The notes beneath the pieces are model-generated. The model did not search any database. It saw only the letters and a program-made list of their open reading frames with translations, and was not told the origin of the DNA. From a virus: DNA of 48,641 nt. The stretch lies in the IMG/VR virus record IMGVR_UViG_3300032323_004436, positions 1-48,641 of that record; one strand, written 5' to 3'. This document shows, piece after piece, positions 16,594-24,534 of this stretch. The translations under genes were made by a program, and so were the position numbers. The stretch's first letter is position 1. Each line of letters begins with the position of its first letter.

Positions 16594-16601
16594 CACGCAG
16601 C

Positions 16602-16659
16602 CCGCCGCAAGGCGGCGCCGCACTGCCCCGCAGGGTCCGCCCGCGGGGCTCCCGGCAGT
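16602..16659 (+). terminator. GC-rich hairpins between small genes
   Basis: CCGCC-GCAA-GGCGG (16602-16615) forms a GNRA-type tetraloop hairpin. ACTGCC (16622-16627)/GGCAGT (16654-16659), with inner CCCGC/GCGGG pairing, forms a second structure. No T-run follows, so a classical intrinsic terminator is not established; an attenuator or mRNA-processing structure is equally possible. Confidence 0.35.
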
Positions 16660-16699
16660 AGGGGCCGATGGTCGGCGCCCGCAACCGGAGACCGAGACG

Positions 16700-17467
16700 A
16701 TGAAGCTTTCTGACACGCAGCGGATTGTATTGAGCCATGGCGCACAGCACCCGCAATTGCTGGCGATTGCGCCGAAGCATTTGCCAGTCGCTGCCTGCCG
16801 CGCGGTGGTGAACAGCCTGATCAAAAGCCGCCTGCTGATTGAGGTGGCTGCGCCGTGCGATCAATTGGCGATGGTGTGGCGCAAGGATGGGGATGGCACG
16901 CCGATCCTGATCCAAGTGACGGATGAGGGGCTGCGCGCGATTGGCATTGACCCGAATGAGGGGCGCACCGCGCGCGACACGGCGCTGCAGGACGGGGAGG
17001 AAAAGACGCCGCAGGCTGAGCAGCAGCCTTCCGCCGAACCCGCCCACCCCGCGCCCGAGGCGCCGAACATGGGCAGCGTGAACCTGCGCGAAGCCGCCGA
17101 GCGCTTGCTGGCAGCCTGGGAAGAAACGCCACCGGTCAACGCGGATAAAGACCCCATCGCGCGCGCGATGGACATGCTGCGCAACGCACTCTCGCGGCGC
17201 GGCACGCGCGCCACGGGCGCGCCACGCAAGCCGCGCGAGGGCACGAAGCAGGAGGTGGTGCTGGCCATGCTCCGCCGCCCTGAGGGCGCGACCGTGGCGC
17301 AAATCGCCGAGGCCACCGGCTGGGCGCAGCATACGGTGCGCGGATTTTTCGCTGGGCTGAAAAAGCGCCAAGGCATCACGGTTGAGATCGCCGAGCGCAT
17401 TCGCCAAGTTGGTCCAAACAAGCAGGGCGCCAAAGGGTCCTACACCGTCTACCGCGTGGCGGAATAA
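16700..17467 (+). CDS. DUF3489-domain protein
   Basis: A 255-residue protein. The N-terminal 80 residues are a helical DUF3489-associated region (LSDTQRIVLSHGAQHP); a Glu/Pro-rich linker covers about 95-125. The C-terminal about 80 residues are the DUF3489 domain, a winged-helix-like module (KQEVVLAMLRRPEGATVAQI, then GWAQHTVRGFFAGLKKRQG and RIRQVGPN). DUF3489 proteins are common on alphaproteobacterial mobile elements; DNA binding is inferred from the fold, the target unknown. The start follows a GGAGACCGAGACG context. Confidence 0.8.
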   Translation: MKLSDTQRIVLSHGAQHPQLLAIAPKHLPVAACRAVVNSLIKSRLLIEVAAPCDQLAMVWRKDGDGTPILIQVTDEGLRAIGIDPNEGRTARDTALQDGEEKTPQAEQQPSAEPAHPAPEAPNMGSVNLREAAERLLAAWEETPPVNADKDPIARAMDMLRNALSRRGTRATGAPRKPREGTKQEVVLAMLRRPEGATVAQIAEATGWAQHTVRGFFAGLKKRQGITVEIAERIRQVGPNKQGAKGSYTVYRVAE

Positions 17468-17503
17468 AGCTGCACAGCCACAGCGACATGAATGATTGCA
17501 TCA

Positions 17504-17588
17504 GCCAGGGATCATCGCGATCCCTGGCGCTTTATTGCCTTGGCTCTCGCGAAACACAGCGCGAAGCGTCCGTCACGCAAGACGGAGA
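17504..17588 (+). repeat. Conserved leader, copy C
   Basis: A more divergent copy: a perfect 10-bp hairpin GCCAGGGATC-ATCGC-GATCCCTGGC (17504-17528) occupies the place of the upstream hairpins in A and B. Then come CTTGGCTC, a 9-nt spacer and ACAGCGCGAA (17556-17565). A CCGTC-ACGCAA-GACGG hairpin (17570-17585 region) includes the GACGGAG ribosome site of the next gene, so translation control is conceivable (inference). Confidence 0.55.
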
Positions 17589-17594
17589 ATGACG

Positions 17595-17873
17595 ATGCGC
17601 ACAGAAACTGGAATCCGCTGGATGGTCTTGGGCACCGATGGGCGGCATGTGTCCCTTGGTCGCACCGAGCCAAGCGAGGCAGAGATAGCGACCGCCAGCG
17701 ACGCCCTTGCCGCACAGGGACTTTCCGGGTGGCTGGTGCGCATGCAGGGCGACTACTACAGCCGGCGCAGGGTAACGCTCGAACCCCTGCAGCGCATCGG
17801 CGCCGAACATGACGCCGACTGGCAAGGCGCCGTCGCCGCATTCCACGCAGCGCGGCAGCGCGCCACTCACTGA
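17595..17873 (+). CDS. Small TDGR-x-V-x-LGR family protein, paralogue of 47188-47490
   Basis: A 92-residue protein with the pattern RWMVLGTDGRHVSLGR, PSEAEIA, LSGWL and a charged helical C-terminus. A second copy with the same pattern is encoded at 47188-47490 on the other strand. The beta-rich N-terminus and helical C-terminus suggest a compact domain; the function is unknown. ATG 17595 is preferred over ATG 17589 because GGAG lies 7 nt from it. Confidence 0.7.
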   Translation: MRTETGIRWMVLGTDGRHVSLGRTEPSEAEIATASDALAAQGLSGWLVRMQGDYYSRRRVTLEPLQRIGAEHDADWQGAVAAFHAARQRATH

Positions 17874-17915
17874 CGCTTCTGAACCCTCACCAACGCGCGG
17901 CGGGAGGTCGCCGCC

Positions 17916-18416
17916 ATGGCTGAACTGACACCCTCCACGCGCGAAGCCGCGCGACGCCTTGGCGTCAGCGATACCACCATGCACAAGGCCGAACGCACGG
18001 GACGCATCGCGCGTGAACCGGATGGCCAATGGGACATCGCCAAGACACGCGCCCGGATGCTGGAAACCTCGGACCCGCAGCGTTCCTCGCTTAGCGGCAG
18101 CGCGGCGGCCGAGGGCACGCCCTTCGCTCGCCTCAAGGTCGCGCAGCTTGCCTTGAAGGTCGAAGCCCAGCGTCTGGCGCTCGACGAAAGCAAGGGCAGG
18201 CTGCTCGATGTCGCGACCGCCAATGCGACGATTGATGAAATCGCCAGCACCATGCGCGACGCGCTGCTGAATTGGCCCGCGCGTGTCGCAGGTGTGATCG
18301 CCGCCGAACTCGGCGTCGAACCCCATTTGCTGCAAACCATTCTGCAGCAGCACATCAATGAGCTTCTAACGGAGGCTTCCGATCGCTTCGACCCTCCCGG
18401 CATCGGCGGCGAGTGA
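17916..18416 (+). CDS. Terminase small subunit-like protein (Nu1-like HTH)
   Basis: A 166-residue protein whose first 50 residues form a winged HTH (TPSTREAARRLGVSDTTMHK, then AERTGRIAREPDGQWD) similar to the Nu1 DNA-packaging domain. It is followed by a helical region for oligomerisation or large-subunit contact. It lies 19 nt upstream of the GpA-type large terminase, the expected order. It probably recognises the phage packaging site (inference). Confidence 0.8.
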   Translation: MAELTPSTREAARRLGVSDTTMHKAERTGRIAREPDGQWDIAKTRARMLETSDPQRSSLSGSAAAEGTPFARLKVAQLALKVEAQRLALDESKGRLLDVATANATIDEIASTMRDALLNWPARVAGVIAAELGVEPHLLQTILQQHINELLTEASDRFDPPGIGGE

Positions 18417-18435
18417 GAGCCGCACGCGTGAACAT

Positions 18436-20349
18436 GTGCGCCGCCGTGCCGGGGCCATGCTGCGCCCGCCGCCGCAACTCACTGTCTCGGCATGGGCGGA
18501 ACAGCATCGCATCCTGGGCAGCCGTGCCTCGTCAGAGCCAGGCCCCTGGCGCACGAGCCGCACGCCCTATCTGCGCGACATAATGGATGCGCTTTCCGCC
18601 ATGCATCCGGCGCGGCGGATCGTTTTGATGAAAGGCGCGCAGACCGGAGGTTCTGAGGCAGGCAATAACTGGCTTGGCTACATTCTGCATCACGTTCCCG
18701 CACCGATACTGGCGGTGCAGCCGACCGTCGAACTCGCTAAGCGCTTTTCTCGCCAGCGCATTGATCCATTGCTGGAGGAAACCCCGGCGCTGCGGGAACG
18801 CGTGGCGCCGGCCCGCGCGCGGGACAGCGGCAATACCATGCTGTCCAAGGAATTCCCGGGCGGCATTCTGGTGCTGACGGGCGCGAATAGCGCGGTCGGG
18901 CTGCGCTCCATGCCGGCCAGGTTTTTGTTTCTGGATGAGGTAGACGCCTATCCCGGCGATATCGAAGGTGAAGGTGATCCGATTGCCTTGGCCGAGGCTC
19001 GCGCACGCACCTTCGGCTGGCGCAGGAAAGCGTTTCTGGTGTCAACGCCAACCATCGCCGGGCGCAGCCGGATTGAACGGGAATATGCTGCCTCTGACCA
19101 GCGGCGCTTCTTCCTGCCCTGTCCGCATTGCGGCGCCATGCAGTGGCTGAAATTCGAACGCCTGATCTGGGAAAAGGGCGACCCGCGCAGCGTGCGCTAT
19201 CATTGCGAGGATTGCGACACGCCGATCGAGGAACATCACAAGACTGCCATGCTCGCCGCCGGCGAATGGCGGCCGACGACATCGGCGGAAAACCCGCATA
19301 CCATCGGCTTTCACATCTCGGCACTTTATTCCCCTGTCGGCTGGTTGTCCTGGGAGCAGATTGCGCGCGATTGGGAGGCCGCGCAGGGCAAGGCCGAGGA
19401 TCTGAAAACCTTCCGCAACACGGTGCTTGGCGAGACCTGGCAAGATCGTGGAGAGGCGCCCGATTGGGAACGCCTGGTGGAGCGGCGCGAGGATTTCCGG
19501 CTTGGTGTTGTGGCGCAGGACGCACTGGTGCTGACGGCGGGCGTCGATGTGCAGGATGATCGGCTGGAATGCGATGTCTGGGCCTGGGCGGAGGGCTATT
19601 CCTCCTGGCTGGTTGACCACATCGTCATCGCCGGCAGCCCGCGCGAGCGTGCGCCCTGGGATGCGCTGGCGGAGTTGCTGGCGCGCGACTGGCCGCGGGC
19701 CAATGGCGGCGCGATCCGCATCTCCAAGGCCTGTGTTGATACGGGCGGTCGCGATACGGCGGCGGTCTATGGCCATCTGAGGCGCCTGCGCGATCCACGC
19801 ATTGCGCCGACCAAGGGGGTTGATGGTTGGAATAGGGCTCAGCCGGTGCAGGGGCCGACGCCTGTCGATGCGCTGGTGGATGGGCGGAAACTGCGTCGCG
19901 GGTTGAAGCTTTGGACGGTGTCGGTTTCGACCTGGAAGGTTGATCTTTATCGCCGGCTTTGGCTCGGGCGTGGCGAGGCGGCGGAATTCCCACCCGGCTG
20001 GGTGCATTTGCCGCAGGGGATTGAGGTTGAATGGATCAAGCAGCTGGTGGCCGAGCAGCTCCACCAAGTGAAAGACCGTCGCGGCTTTGTACGCCAAGAA
20101 TGGGCGAAGCTGCGGGAGAGGAATGAGGCACTGGACTGTGCCGTGCTGGCGCGCGCGGCGCTGTGGTTGCTGGGTGCGGATCGGTATGGTGAGCGGTTCT
20201 GGCACAGGCTGCGTGAGGACATCGCGAATGCGCCGGTGGAAAGACAATCCGTCCAGACTGCCGCGCCTAATTCCGCGCCAAGCCTAGAACCACCGCCGCT
20301 GATACGGCGGCCCGGCTGGCTGGCGCCGCGTGGCGGTTGGTTGCGGTGA
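18436..20349 (+). CDS. Phage terminase large subunit, GpA family
   Basis: A 637-residue protein, typical for lambda GpA-like large terminases. The ATPase half has the deviant Walker A GAQTGGSE (67-74) within IVLMKGAQTGG and Walker B FLFLDEVDAYPGD. CPHCG and CEDCD form a zinc-binding insert. The C-terminal nuclease region carries LTAGVDVQDDRLE, KACVDTGG and ALDCAVLARAA. It cuts concatemers and drives DNA into the prohead. GTG 18436 is used; ATG 18457 is an alternative. Confidence 0.92.
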   Translation: MRRRAGAMLRPPPQLTVSAWAEQHRILGSRASSEPGPWRTSRTPYLRDIMDALSAMHPARRIVLMKGAQTGGSEAGNNWLGYILHHVPAPILAVQPTVELAKRFSRQRIDPLLEETPALRERVAPARARDSGNTMLSKEFPGGILVLTGANSAVGLRSMPARFLFLDEVDAYPGDIEGEGDPIALAEARARTFGWRRKAFLVSTPTIAGRSRIEREYAASDQRRFFLPCPHCGAMQWLKFERLIWEKGDPRSVRYHCEDCDTPIEEHHKTAMLAAGEWRPTTSAENPHTIGFHISALYSPVGWLSWEQIARDWEAAQGKAEDLKTFRNTVLGETWQDRGEAPDWERLVERREDFRLGVVAQDALVLTAGVDVQDDRLECDVWAWAEGYSSWLVDHIVIAGSPRERAPWDALAELLARDWPRANGGAIRISKACVDTGGRDTAAVYGHLRRLRDPRIAPTKGVDGWNRAQPVQGPTPVDALVDGRKLRRGLKLWTVSVSTWKVDLYRRLWLGRGEAAEFPPGWVHLPQGIEVEWIKQLVAEQLHQVKDRRGFVRQEWAKLRERNEALDCAVLARAALWLLGADRYGERFWHRLREDIANAPVERQSVQTAAPNSAPSLEPPPLIRRPGWLAPRGGWLR

Positions 20350-20370
20350 TTGGGTCAGAAAGAAGTGCCT

Positions 20371-20640
20371 CTATTCTCCGCCACCACCACCATCTCCCCC
20401 ACCGTCGGAACTTAGGTTGCCGCCATCGCCATCGCCATCCGATAAGTCAGTAGAAAACTCGATTAAGAATTTCAGCGCTACTGCCAGGGTAAAAATTACA
20501 GCGATAGGGAGCAAAAGAGCTGGAGCAAAAATCATGCTCATGAACGCCAAAATGGCGCCGATCAGAATGACCCAACGGCTGCTATACAGACTGGCTGCTA
20601 CGGCTTCAAAAAACCGCAAATAAAGTGAAGCGCCGAACAT
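20371..20640 (-). CDS. Reverse-strand small membrane protein (moron)
   Basis: An 89-residue product. Two hydrophobic helices (about residues 21-40 and 42-62) are followed by a low-complexity Asp/Gly-rich tail ending GGGDGGGGGE. AAGGAG lies upstream of the ATG with good spacing, supporting expression. It is antiparallel to terminase and head genes and locally AT-richer, which suggests later insertion. The function is unknown; superinfection exclusion is one possibility (inference). Confidence 0.65.
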   Translation of the reverse strand: MFGASLYLRFFEAVAASLYSSRWVILIGAILAFMSMIFAPALLLPIAVIFTLAVALKFLIEFSTDLSDGDGDGGNLSSDGGGDGGGGGE

Positions 20641-20746
20641 GAGTTACTCCAACTCCTTCAAGCCGAATGGTAGACGCGTCAAGAACTAGGCGCAACCAAA
20701 ACTAAAAACGGCGATCTGCCGCGCTGATCCAGTTTCGGAGGAAAAT

Positions 20747-20977
20747 ATGAGTAATGGGGAACTCCACGCGCGCGAGCGCGAGGATCTGTCGCTGCATGTC
20801 GAGCGCTGCGCCGAGCGCTACACGGCGGTGCGTGCGGAGATCTGTGGCCTGCGCAAGCAGACACGCCGGATTGAGGGCGCGATCTGGGGCATCGTTGCTG
20901 TTCTTATCGCGCTTGGCGCGGGTGGGGCGCAGATCCTGCCAATCCTACGCGCCCTTGCGCGCGGCGCGGGCGGGTGA
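20747..20977 (+). CDS. Small coiled-coil/TM protein (XhlA-like architecture)
   Basis: A 76-residue protein with a charged heptad-like N-terminal helix (residues about 6-44) and one hydrophobic helix (about 46-68, AIWGIVAVLIALGAGGAQIL). The layout resembles XhlA-type lysis accessory proteins, but small head-region proteins can look the same. GGAGGAAAAT directly precedes the ATG. It lies between terminase and the joining protein. Confidence 0.6.
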   Translation: MSNGELHAREREDLSLHVERCAERYTAVRAEICGLRKQTRRIEGAIWGIVAVLIALGAGGAQILPILRALARGAGG

Positions 20978-20983
20978 TCGGTC

Positions 20984-21214
20984 TTGGATCCCGCAACCCT
21001 CGCCTGGGCACTGGCACAGCCTGCGGGCAGCCGCGTTGCCGTGCTTGTCGCGGCCTTCACTGGCGGCGTCACACGCGTGACCTTCGAGGGCCGCACAGTC
21101 GAATATCGCAGCCTGGATGAATTGGGCCGCGCCATTGCGGCGCTTTACGGCGCCGAGAATGCCACTGCGCGGCGGCCGAGCGTCACACTCGCCAGCTTCA
21201 CAAGGAACGCATGA
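20984..21214 (+). CDS. gpW-like head-tail joining protein
   Basis: A 76-residue protein with SRVAVLVAAFTGG, VTRVTFEGRTVEYRSLDELG and an ARRPSV tail, the pattern of short phage head-completion proteins found just before portal genes. The start is TTG 20984, since an in-frame stop lies three codons upstream and no ATG is available. Lambda gpW-like function (stabilising DNA in the filled head) is inferred from family and position. Confidence 0.65.
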   Translation: MDPATLAWALAQPAGSRVAVLVAAFTGGVTRVTFEGRTVEYRSLDELGRAIAALYGAENATARRPSVTLASFTRNA

Positions 21215-21450
21215 TGGAACAGACGCACTGGCAACCCGCCACACTGGCGGCAGCGCTTGGCGTGCCGGATGAGGCATTCCGTGCTTTTGCCCGGCTGCGC
21301 CAGATCGCCTGGGAGAAGGAGCTCTCGCCGCCCGAGGCAGCAAGCCTCGCCCTCGCCTGGGTCGCAGCCGATCGCGAGGCCTGCCATGGCCCGATCGCCG
21401 ACGCCGCCGGCGCGCTGCTTGATGCAGTGACCGGGGCTCCTGCCGAATGA
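21211..21450 (+). CDS. Small hypothetical protein before portal
   Basis: A 79-residue mostly helical acidic protein (WQPATLAAALGVPDEAFRAF, then ARLRQIAWEKELSPPEAASL). It starts ATGATG overlapping the gpW-like stop; the second ATG (21214) has the better distance from AAGGA. It ends with ATGA overlapping the portal start. The family is not recognised; being nested between two overlaps supports translation. Confidence 0.6.
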   Translation: MMEQTHWQPATLAAALGVPDEAFRAFARLRQIAWEKELSPPEAASLALAWVAADREACHGPIADAAGALLDAVTGAPAE

Positions 21451-22904
21451 AGCTTCACCTGCGCGCTGCCTGGAATGCCCTCCGGGGTTACGCAGCCGCG
21501 CAGGAGAACCGCGCATCGACCTGGTCGCCCTCAGGCGGCAGCGCGAATGGCGAGGTCGGCATGGCCGCTGCCAGCGTTGCACGGCGCGCGCGCGATGCGG
21601 TGCGCAATGACCCCTATGCCGCGCGCATCGTGGATCTCTGGACTGGCAATGCGGTCGGTGCGGGCATCACGACCCGCTGGCCGGAGACGGCGCATGGCGC
21701 GGCCTGGCTGTCCTGGGCGGAAAGCACCGCCTGCGATGCGGAGGACAAGCTCGATCTCTACGGTCTGCAAGCGCTGGCCATGCGGGCAGTCGTCGAAAGC
21801 GGCGAATGCTTCATCCGGCTGCTGACAGTGCCAACGTCGCCGCGGAACCCAATCGGCCTCAGCTTGCAGGTGCTGGAAAGCGATCACCTAGATACGGCGC
21901 GTAATGGCGTGGTGAATGGCGCGCCAACTATTCAGGGCATCGCGCTTGGGAATTTTGGCGAGCCGCTTGGATACTGGCTTTTCCCAACCCATCCCGGTGC
22001 CTGGATGCTGCCTGGCGCGCGGCTCGCCAGCAATTTCATCCCCGCGCGCGATGTGCTGCATATCTTTCGCAAGCGCCGCCCTGGGCAATTGCGCGATGTA
22101 TCCTGGCTCGCGCCCGTGCTGCTCCGGCTGCGCGACCTCGGCGATTACGAGGCCGCGCTGCTGATGAAGGCCAAGATCGAGGCCTGCCTCGCCGCCGTGG
22201 TGACCGATGATGGCGAGGAAACACTGACTAAGCCGGGCGACGCCAACCCTGGTCTGCTACGCGACGCGCAAGGCCGCGCAGTGGAAAGCTTCGAGCCTGG
22301 GATGATCCTGTATCGGCGCGGCCAGGGTGATGTAAGTGTGGTCAACCCCTCCGGCGGAGGATCGCATACTGCTTTTGCGCGACGCTCACTTGAAGCCGCT
22401 GCTGTTGGTGCGGGCCTGACCTACGACCAGGTCTCCGGCGATCTGACCCAGGCGAATTACTCCAGCCTCCGCGCCGGCAAGATTGAATTCCGCAGGCTGT
22501 GCGAACAGGTGCAATACGGCATGCTGATCCCGATGCTGGTGCGGCCCATCGCCGAGCGCTTTCATGCGCAGGGCGCGCTGGTCGGGCTTTGGGGCGATGC
22601 TATGCCGAAGGGGGTCGCGCATGTGCCGCCGGCGCATGAGATGATTGATCCGCTGAAAGACACCACAGCGCTGATCGCCCAGGTACGTGCCGGCTTTGTG
22701 CCGCAGCCCGAAGCCGCCGGTGCCTTTGGCTATGATTTCCGCTCGGCGGTCGAGATGATCCGCGAAGCCAATGCTGCGCTGGATGCGGCAGGCATCTCAC
22801 TCGATACCGACCCGCGCCGTGTCGCCAAATCCGGCGGCGCACAGGACGCGGCGCAAATGGCAGCGGTGGAAATCGCCGCGACCGGGGCGGCCGGGGGCAC
22901 GTAG
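21447..22904 (+). CDS. Phage portal protein, lambda family
   Basis: A 485-residue portal of the lambda gpB family. Diagnostic segments are STWSPSGGSANGEVG near residue 25, RRARDAVRNDPYAARIVDLW, NAVGAGITTRWP, SDHLDTARNGVVNGA, FRKRRPGQLRDVSWLAPVLL, LTYDQVSGDLTQANYSSLRA and MIDPLKDTTALIAQVRAGF. It forms the dodecameric DNA channel of the head. Lambda-type phages usually follow it with the capsid protease; here a reverse-strand cassette intervenes. Confidence 0.92.
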   Translation: MKLHLRAAWNALRGYAAAQENRASTWSPSGGSANGEVGMAAASVARRARDAVRNDPYAARIVDLWTGNAVGAGITTRWPETAHGAAWLSWAESTACDAEDKLDLYGLQALAMRAVVESGECFIRLLTVPTSPRNPIGLSLQVLESDHLDTARNGVVNGAPTIQGIALGNFGEPLGYWLFPTHPGAWMLPGARLASNFIPARDVLHIFRKRRPGQLRDVSWLAPVLLRLRDLGDYEAALLMKAKIEACLAAVVTDDGEETLTKPGDANPGLLRDAQGRAVESFEPGMILYRRGQGDVSVVNPSGGGSHTAFARRSLEAAAVGAGLTYDQVSGDLTQANYSSLRAGKIEFRRLCEQVQYGMLIPMLVRPIAERFHAQGALVGLWGDAMPKGVAHVPPAHEMIDPLKDTTALIAQVRAGFVPQPEAAGAFGYDFRSAVEMIREANAALDAAGISLDTDPRRVAKSGGAQDAAQMAAVEIAATGAAGGT

Positions 22905-22934
22905 TGTATCAATAAACTAGACAAGAGCAGGCGA

Positions 22935-23948
22935 TTACTCGCTGCGTGTATAGCCAAGAGCTTCGAGAGCAAGGCTAGCGGTTTCTAAACGCTGACGGAG
23001 TATCAGACCAAAGTCACCTTGGAGTTGACCGTCAAGCTTTTGCGTTACCTCGTCATGATTTTCCTGTGCGCCATCGGCGATTTTTTTGAAGGCAAGCAAG
23101 TTTACTCGTAATTCCGTTAGCCAATTCGCAGCGCGGCGACAAAGGGTAACATCGGGTGCCCCTAGGATAAGCGACACGTGTTCCCAGTCATGACGATCAC
23201 GACGAACAATCCTATTGAACATCCCCTTGGATTCACTTATCGGGTCTAGGATTTTCTCATGGAAATCTTTGTCTTTTATGAGAAGACGTTCATCATTAAT
23301 ATCCTTGATGGGATTTTCAAAAAGATGTGAAACTGTCAAACATGCAGACAGATACTTCGGCCCCATTTTGTCGGAAATTGGTAAACTACCGAAGCGACGA
23401 AATGGGCGCTCTGGGGCAGCGCTAGGCTCAGCAAGCTGAGGGGCTAAACTCAAAGGCTCCAGAACATTGTTTCTTTCACGCGCGGGTTCCTGAATAAGCT
23501 CTTCAGCTTGATCTACGGCCTTGCGAATCTGTTCTGCAGGTGTCCAGCCTGTGTCATACGGTCGCTTTACCCAAATCGAACGCCAGGCATTCTTTGGGTA
23601 TTTAAAAAATTGATTGATAAAATCTGAGGGAGTGGTCTCTTGGTCGTTGTACATGAGCTTATTGTTTACAACCTTTGCAATCTCGCTTCGACGCTTTTGT
23701 CCACCATCCTTTGGGGTGTGATGGAAGGAGAGAAGAGTACCGCTGGGCAGGAAAACGGTTTTCCACCGATACCCTTCCTCCATTTTATAGGCGGGTGCCG
23801 ACACGAGCCCGGGATCCTTAGAAAACTCCTTCTCAAGCAATAGACGTAGCAGCGCTGGCAAGCTTAGGCCTCTCGCGGAGGCAGCTTCAGTCACGCGCTG
23901 ATAGAGAGAGAGGGGAATGTTGCATTGCAAGGGAATAAGGTTTTCCAA
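22935..23948 (-). CDS. RHH-like plus RAMA-like protein of the moron cassette
   Basis: A 337-residue protein of unknown family. Residues 5-42 (a short strand, then SLYQRVTEAASARGLSLPAL and a helix) look like a ribbon-helix-helix DNA-binding unit. Residues about 62-140 show a pattern reminiscent of RAMA/DUF4357-type domains linked to DNA modification: LPSGTLLSFHH, then KVVNNKLMYNDQETTPSDF, then NAWRSIWVKR. The C-terminal 150 residues are helical and charged. The segment is clearly AT-richer than its neighbours. It is the third gene of a three-gene leftward unit, 18 nt after the preceding small gene. The domain readings are tentative. Confidence 0.7.
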   Translation of the reverse strand: MENLIPLQCNIPLSLYQRVTEAASARGLSLPALLRLLLEKEFSKDPGLVSAPAYKMEEGYRWKTVFLPSGTLLSFHHTPKDGGQKRRSEIAKVVNNKLMYNDQETTPSDFINQFFKYPKNAWRSIWVKRPYDTGWTPAEQIRKAVDQAEELIQEPARERNNVLEPLSLAPQLAEPSAAPERPFRRFGSLPISDKMGPKYLSACLTVSHLFENPIKDINDERLLIKDKDFHEKILDPISESKGMFNRIVRRDRHDWEHVSLILGAPDVTLCRRAANWLTELRVNLLAFKKIADGAQENHDEVTQKLDGQLQGDFGLILRQRLETASLALEALGYTRSE

Positions 23949-23966
23949 GTTTTTCGAGCCCTGACA

Positions 23967-24170
23967 TTAAGGGGTGAGGTGAGCGCTTGACTCGTTGGAC
24001 CCATCATCCGGAGTCCACGTCATCCAGTTCGCAATGACACATCCCGTTGTCGCACCAATCGCCGTGACCGCGGCGCCCAAGGGACCCGATACATACGCCA
24101 TCGTGCCGGCTGCTGAAGCGACTGCGCCCCACTGTTGCTTCGAGGGACTGAGGCTTTTCTTCTTGTTCAT
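23967..24170 (-). CDS. Gly/Ala-rich small hydrophobic protein
   Basis: A 67-residue protein. A basic N-terminus (MNKKKSLSPSKQQ) is followed by a glycine/alanine-rich hydrophobic stretch of about 35 residues with small-residue spacing (GPLGAAVTAIGATTG), then a short acidic C-terminus. GAAGGGG lies upstream of ATG. It resembles membrane-inserting peptides, such as bacteriocin-like or toxin peptides, in composition only. It is the middle gene of the leftward cassette. Confidence 0.5.
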   Translation of the reverse strand: MNKKKSLSPSKQQWGAVASAAGTMAYVSGPLGAAVTAIGATTGCVIANWMTWTPDDGSNESSAHLTP

Positions 24171-24186
24171 GATTGAGCCCCTTCAA

Positions 24187-24291
24187 TCAAAGGCAGATCG
24201 CGAAAAACAGAGCACCGATACACATGGCAAGTAGATCGGTGATCCCTTCAAATAACTCTTTTACTTCGTCTAGAAGAGTAGTCGATTTCAT
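24187..24291 (-). CDS. 34-residue membrane peptide
   Basis: A very short gene. AGGAG is 9 nt before ATG (24289-24291), giving a peptide with an acidic N-terminal half (LLDEVKELFEGITDLL) and a hydrophobic C-terminal helix (AMCIGALFFAICL). The frame continues upstream to a GTG at 24412-24414, but no ribosome site lies there. It is the first gene of the three-gene cassette and is 16 nt before the next. Confidence 0.45.
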   Translation of the reverse strand: MKSTTLLDEVKELFEGITDLLAMCIGALFFAICL

Positions 24292-24422
24292 CAGAGGAAC
24301 TCCTATCAAGGTGGAGCGCGGTTTGATCGCGCTAGGGAACAATTCCCGGAAGACCGAATAGACAATCCGAATAAACACGTCAAGCGGAAATAGTTTTTTA
24401 AGCGAAAATAGCACATTAAAAT

Positions 24423-24451
24423 AATGTAATCTATTCTTATGTTATAATCAA
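24423..24451 (-). promoter_or_regulatory. Sigma-70-type promoter of the leftward cassette
   Basis: On the minus strand TTGATT (complement of 24446-24451) and TACATT (complement of 24423-24428) are spaced by exactly 17 nt in a very AT-rich stretch. The predicted transcript would start around 24416 and have a leader of about 125 nt before the 34-residue peptide gene. The cassette therefore appears to carry its own promoter. Confidence 0.5.
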
Positions 24452-24534
24452 AAATACCTCAAGCATCTGTAATTAAGTCATTTTTTTTTCACCTAGATCC
24501 TAGTGTGAGAAATTACATAGTCAAGGAATAGCAC

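Noticed and set aside
19042-20247. 401-codon reverse-strand frame over the terminase
   Set aside because: Antisense shadow in high-GC DNA; the terminase on the plus strand has clear family motifs.
24292-24414. Longer GTG-started version of the 34-residue peptide
   Set aside because: No ribosome site at 24414 and it would start at or next to the predicted transcription start; the AGGAG-supported ATG 24291 is better.
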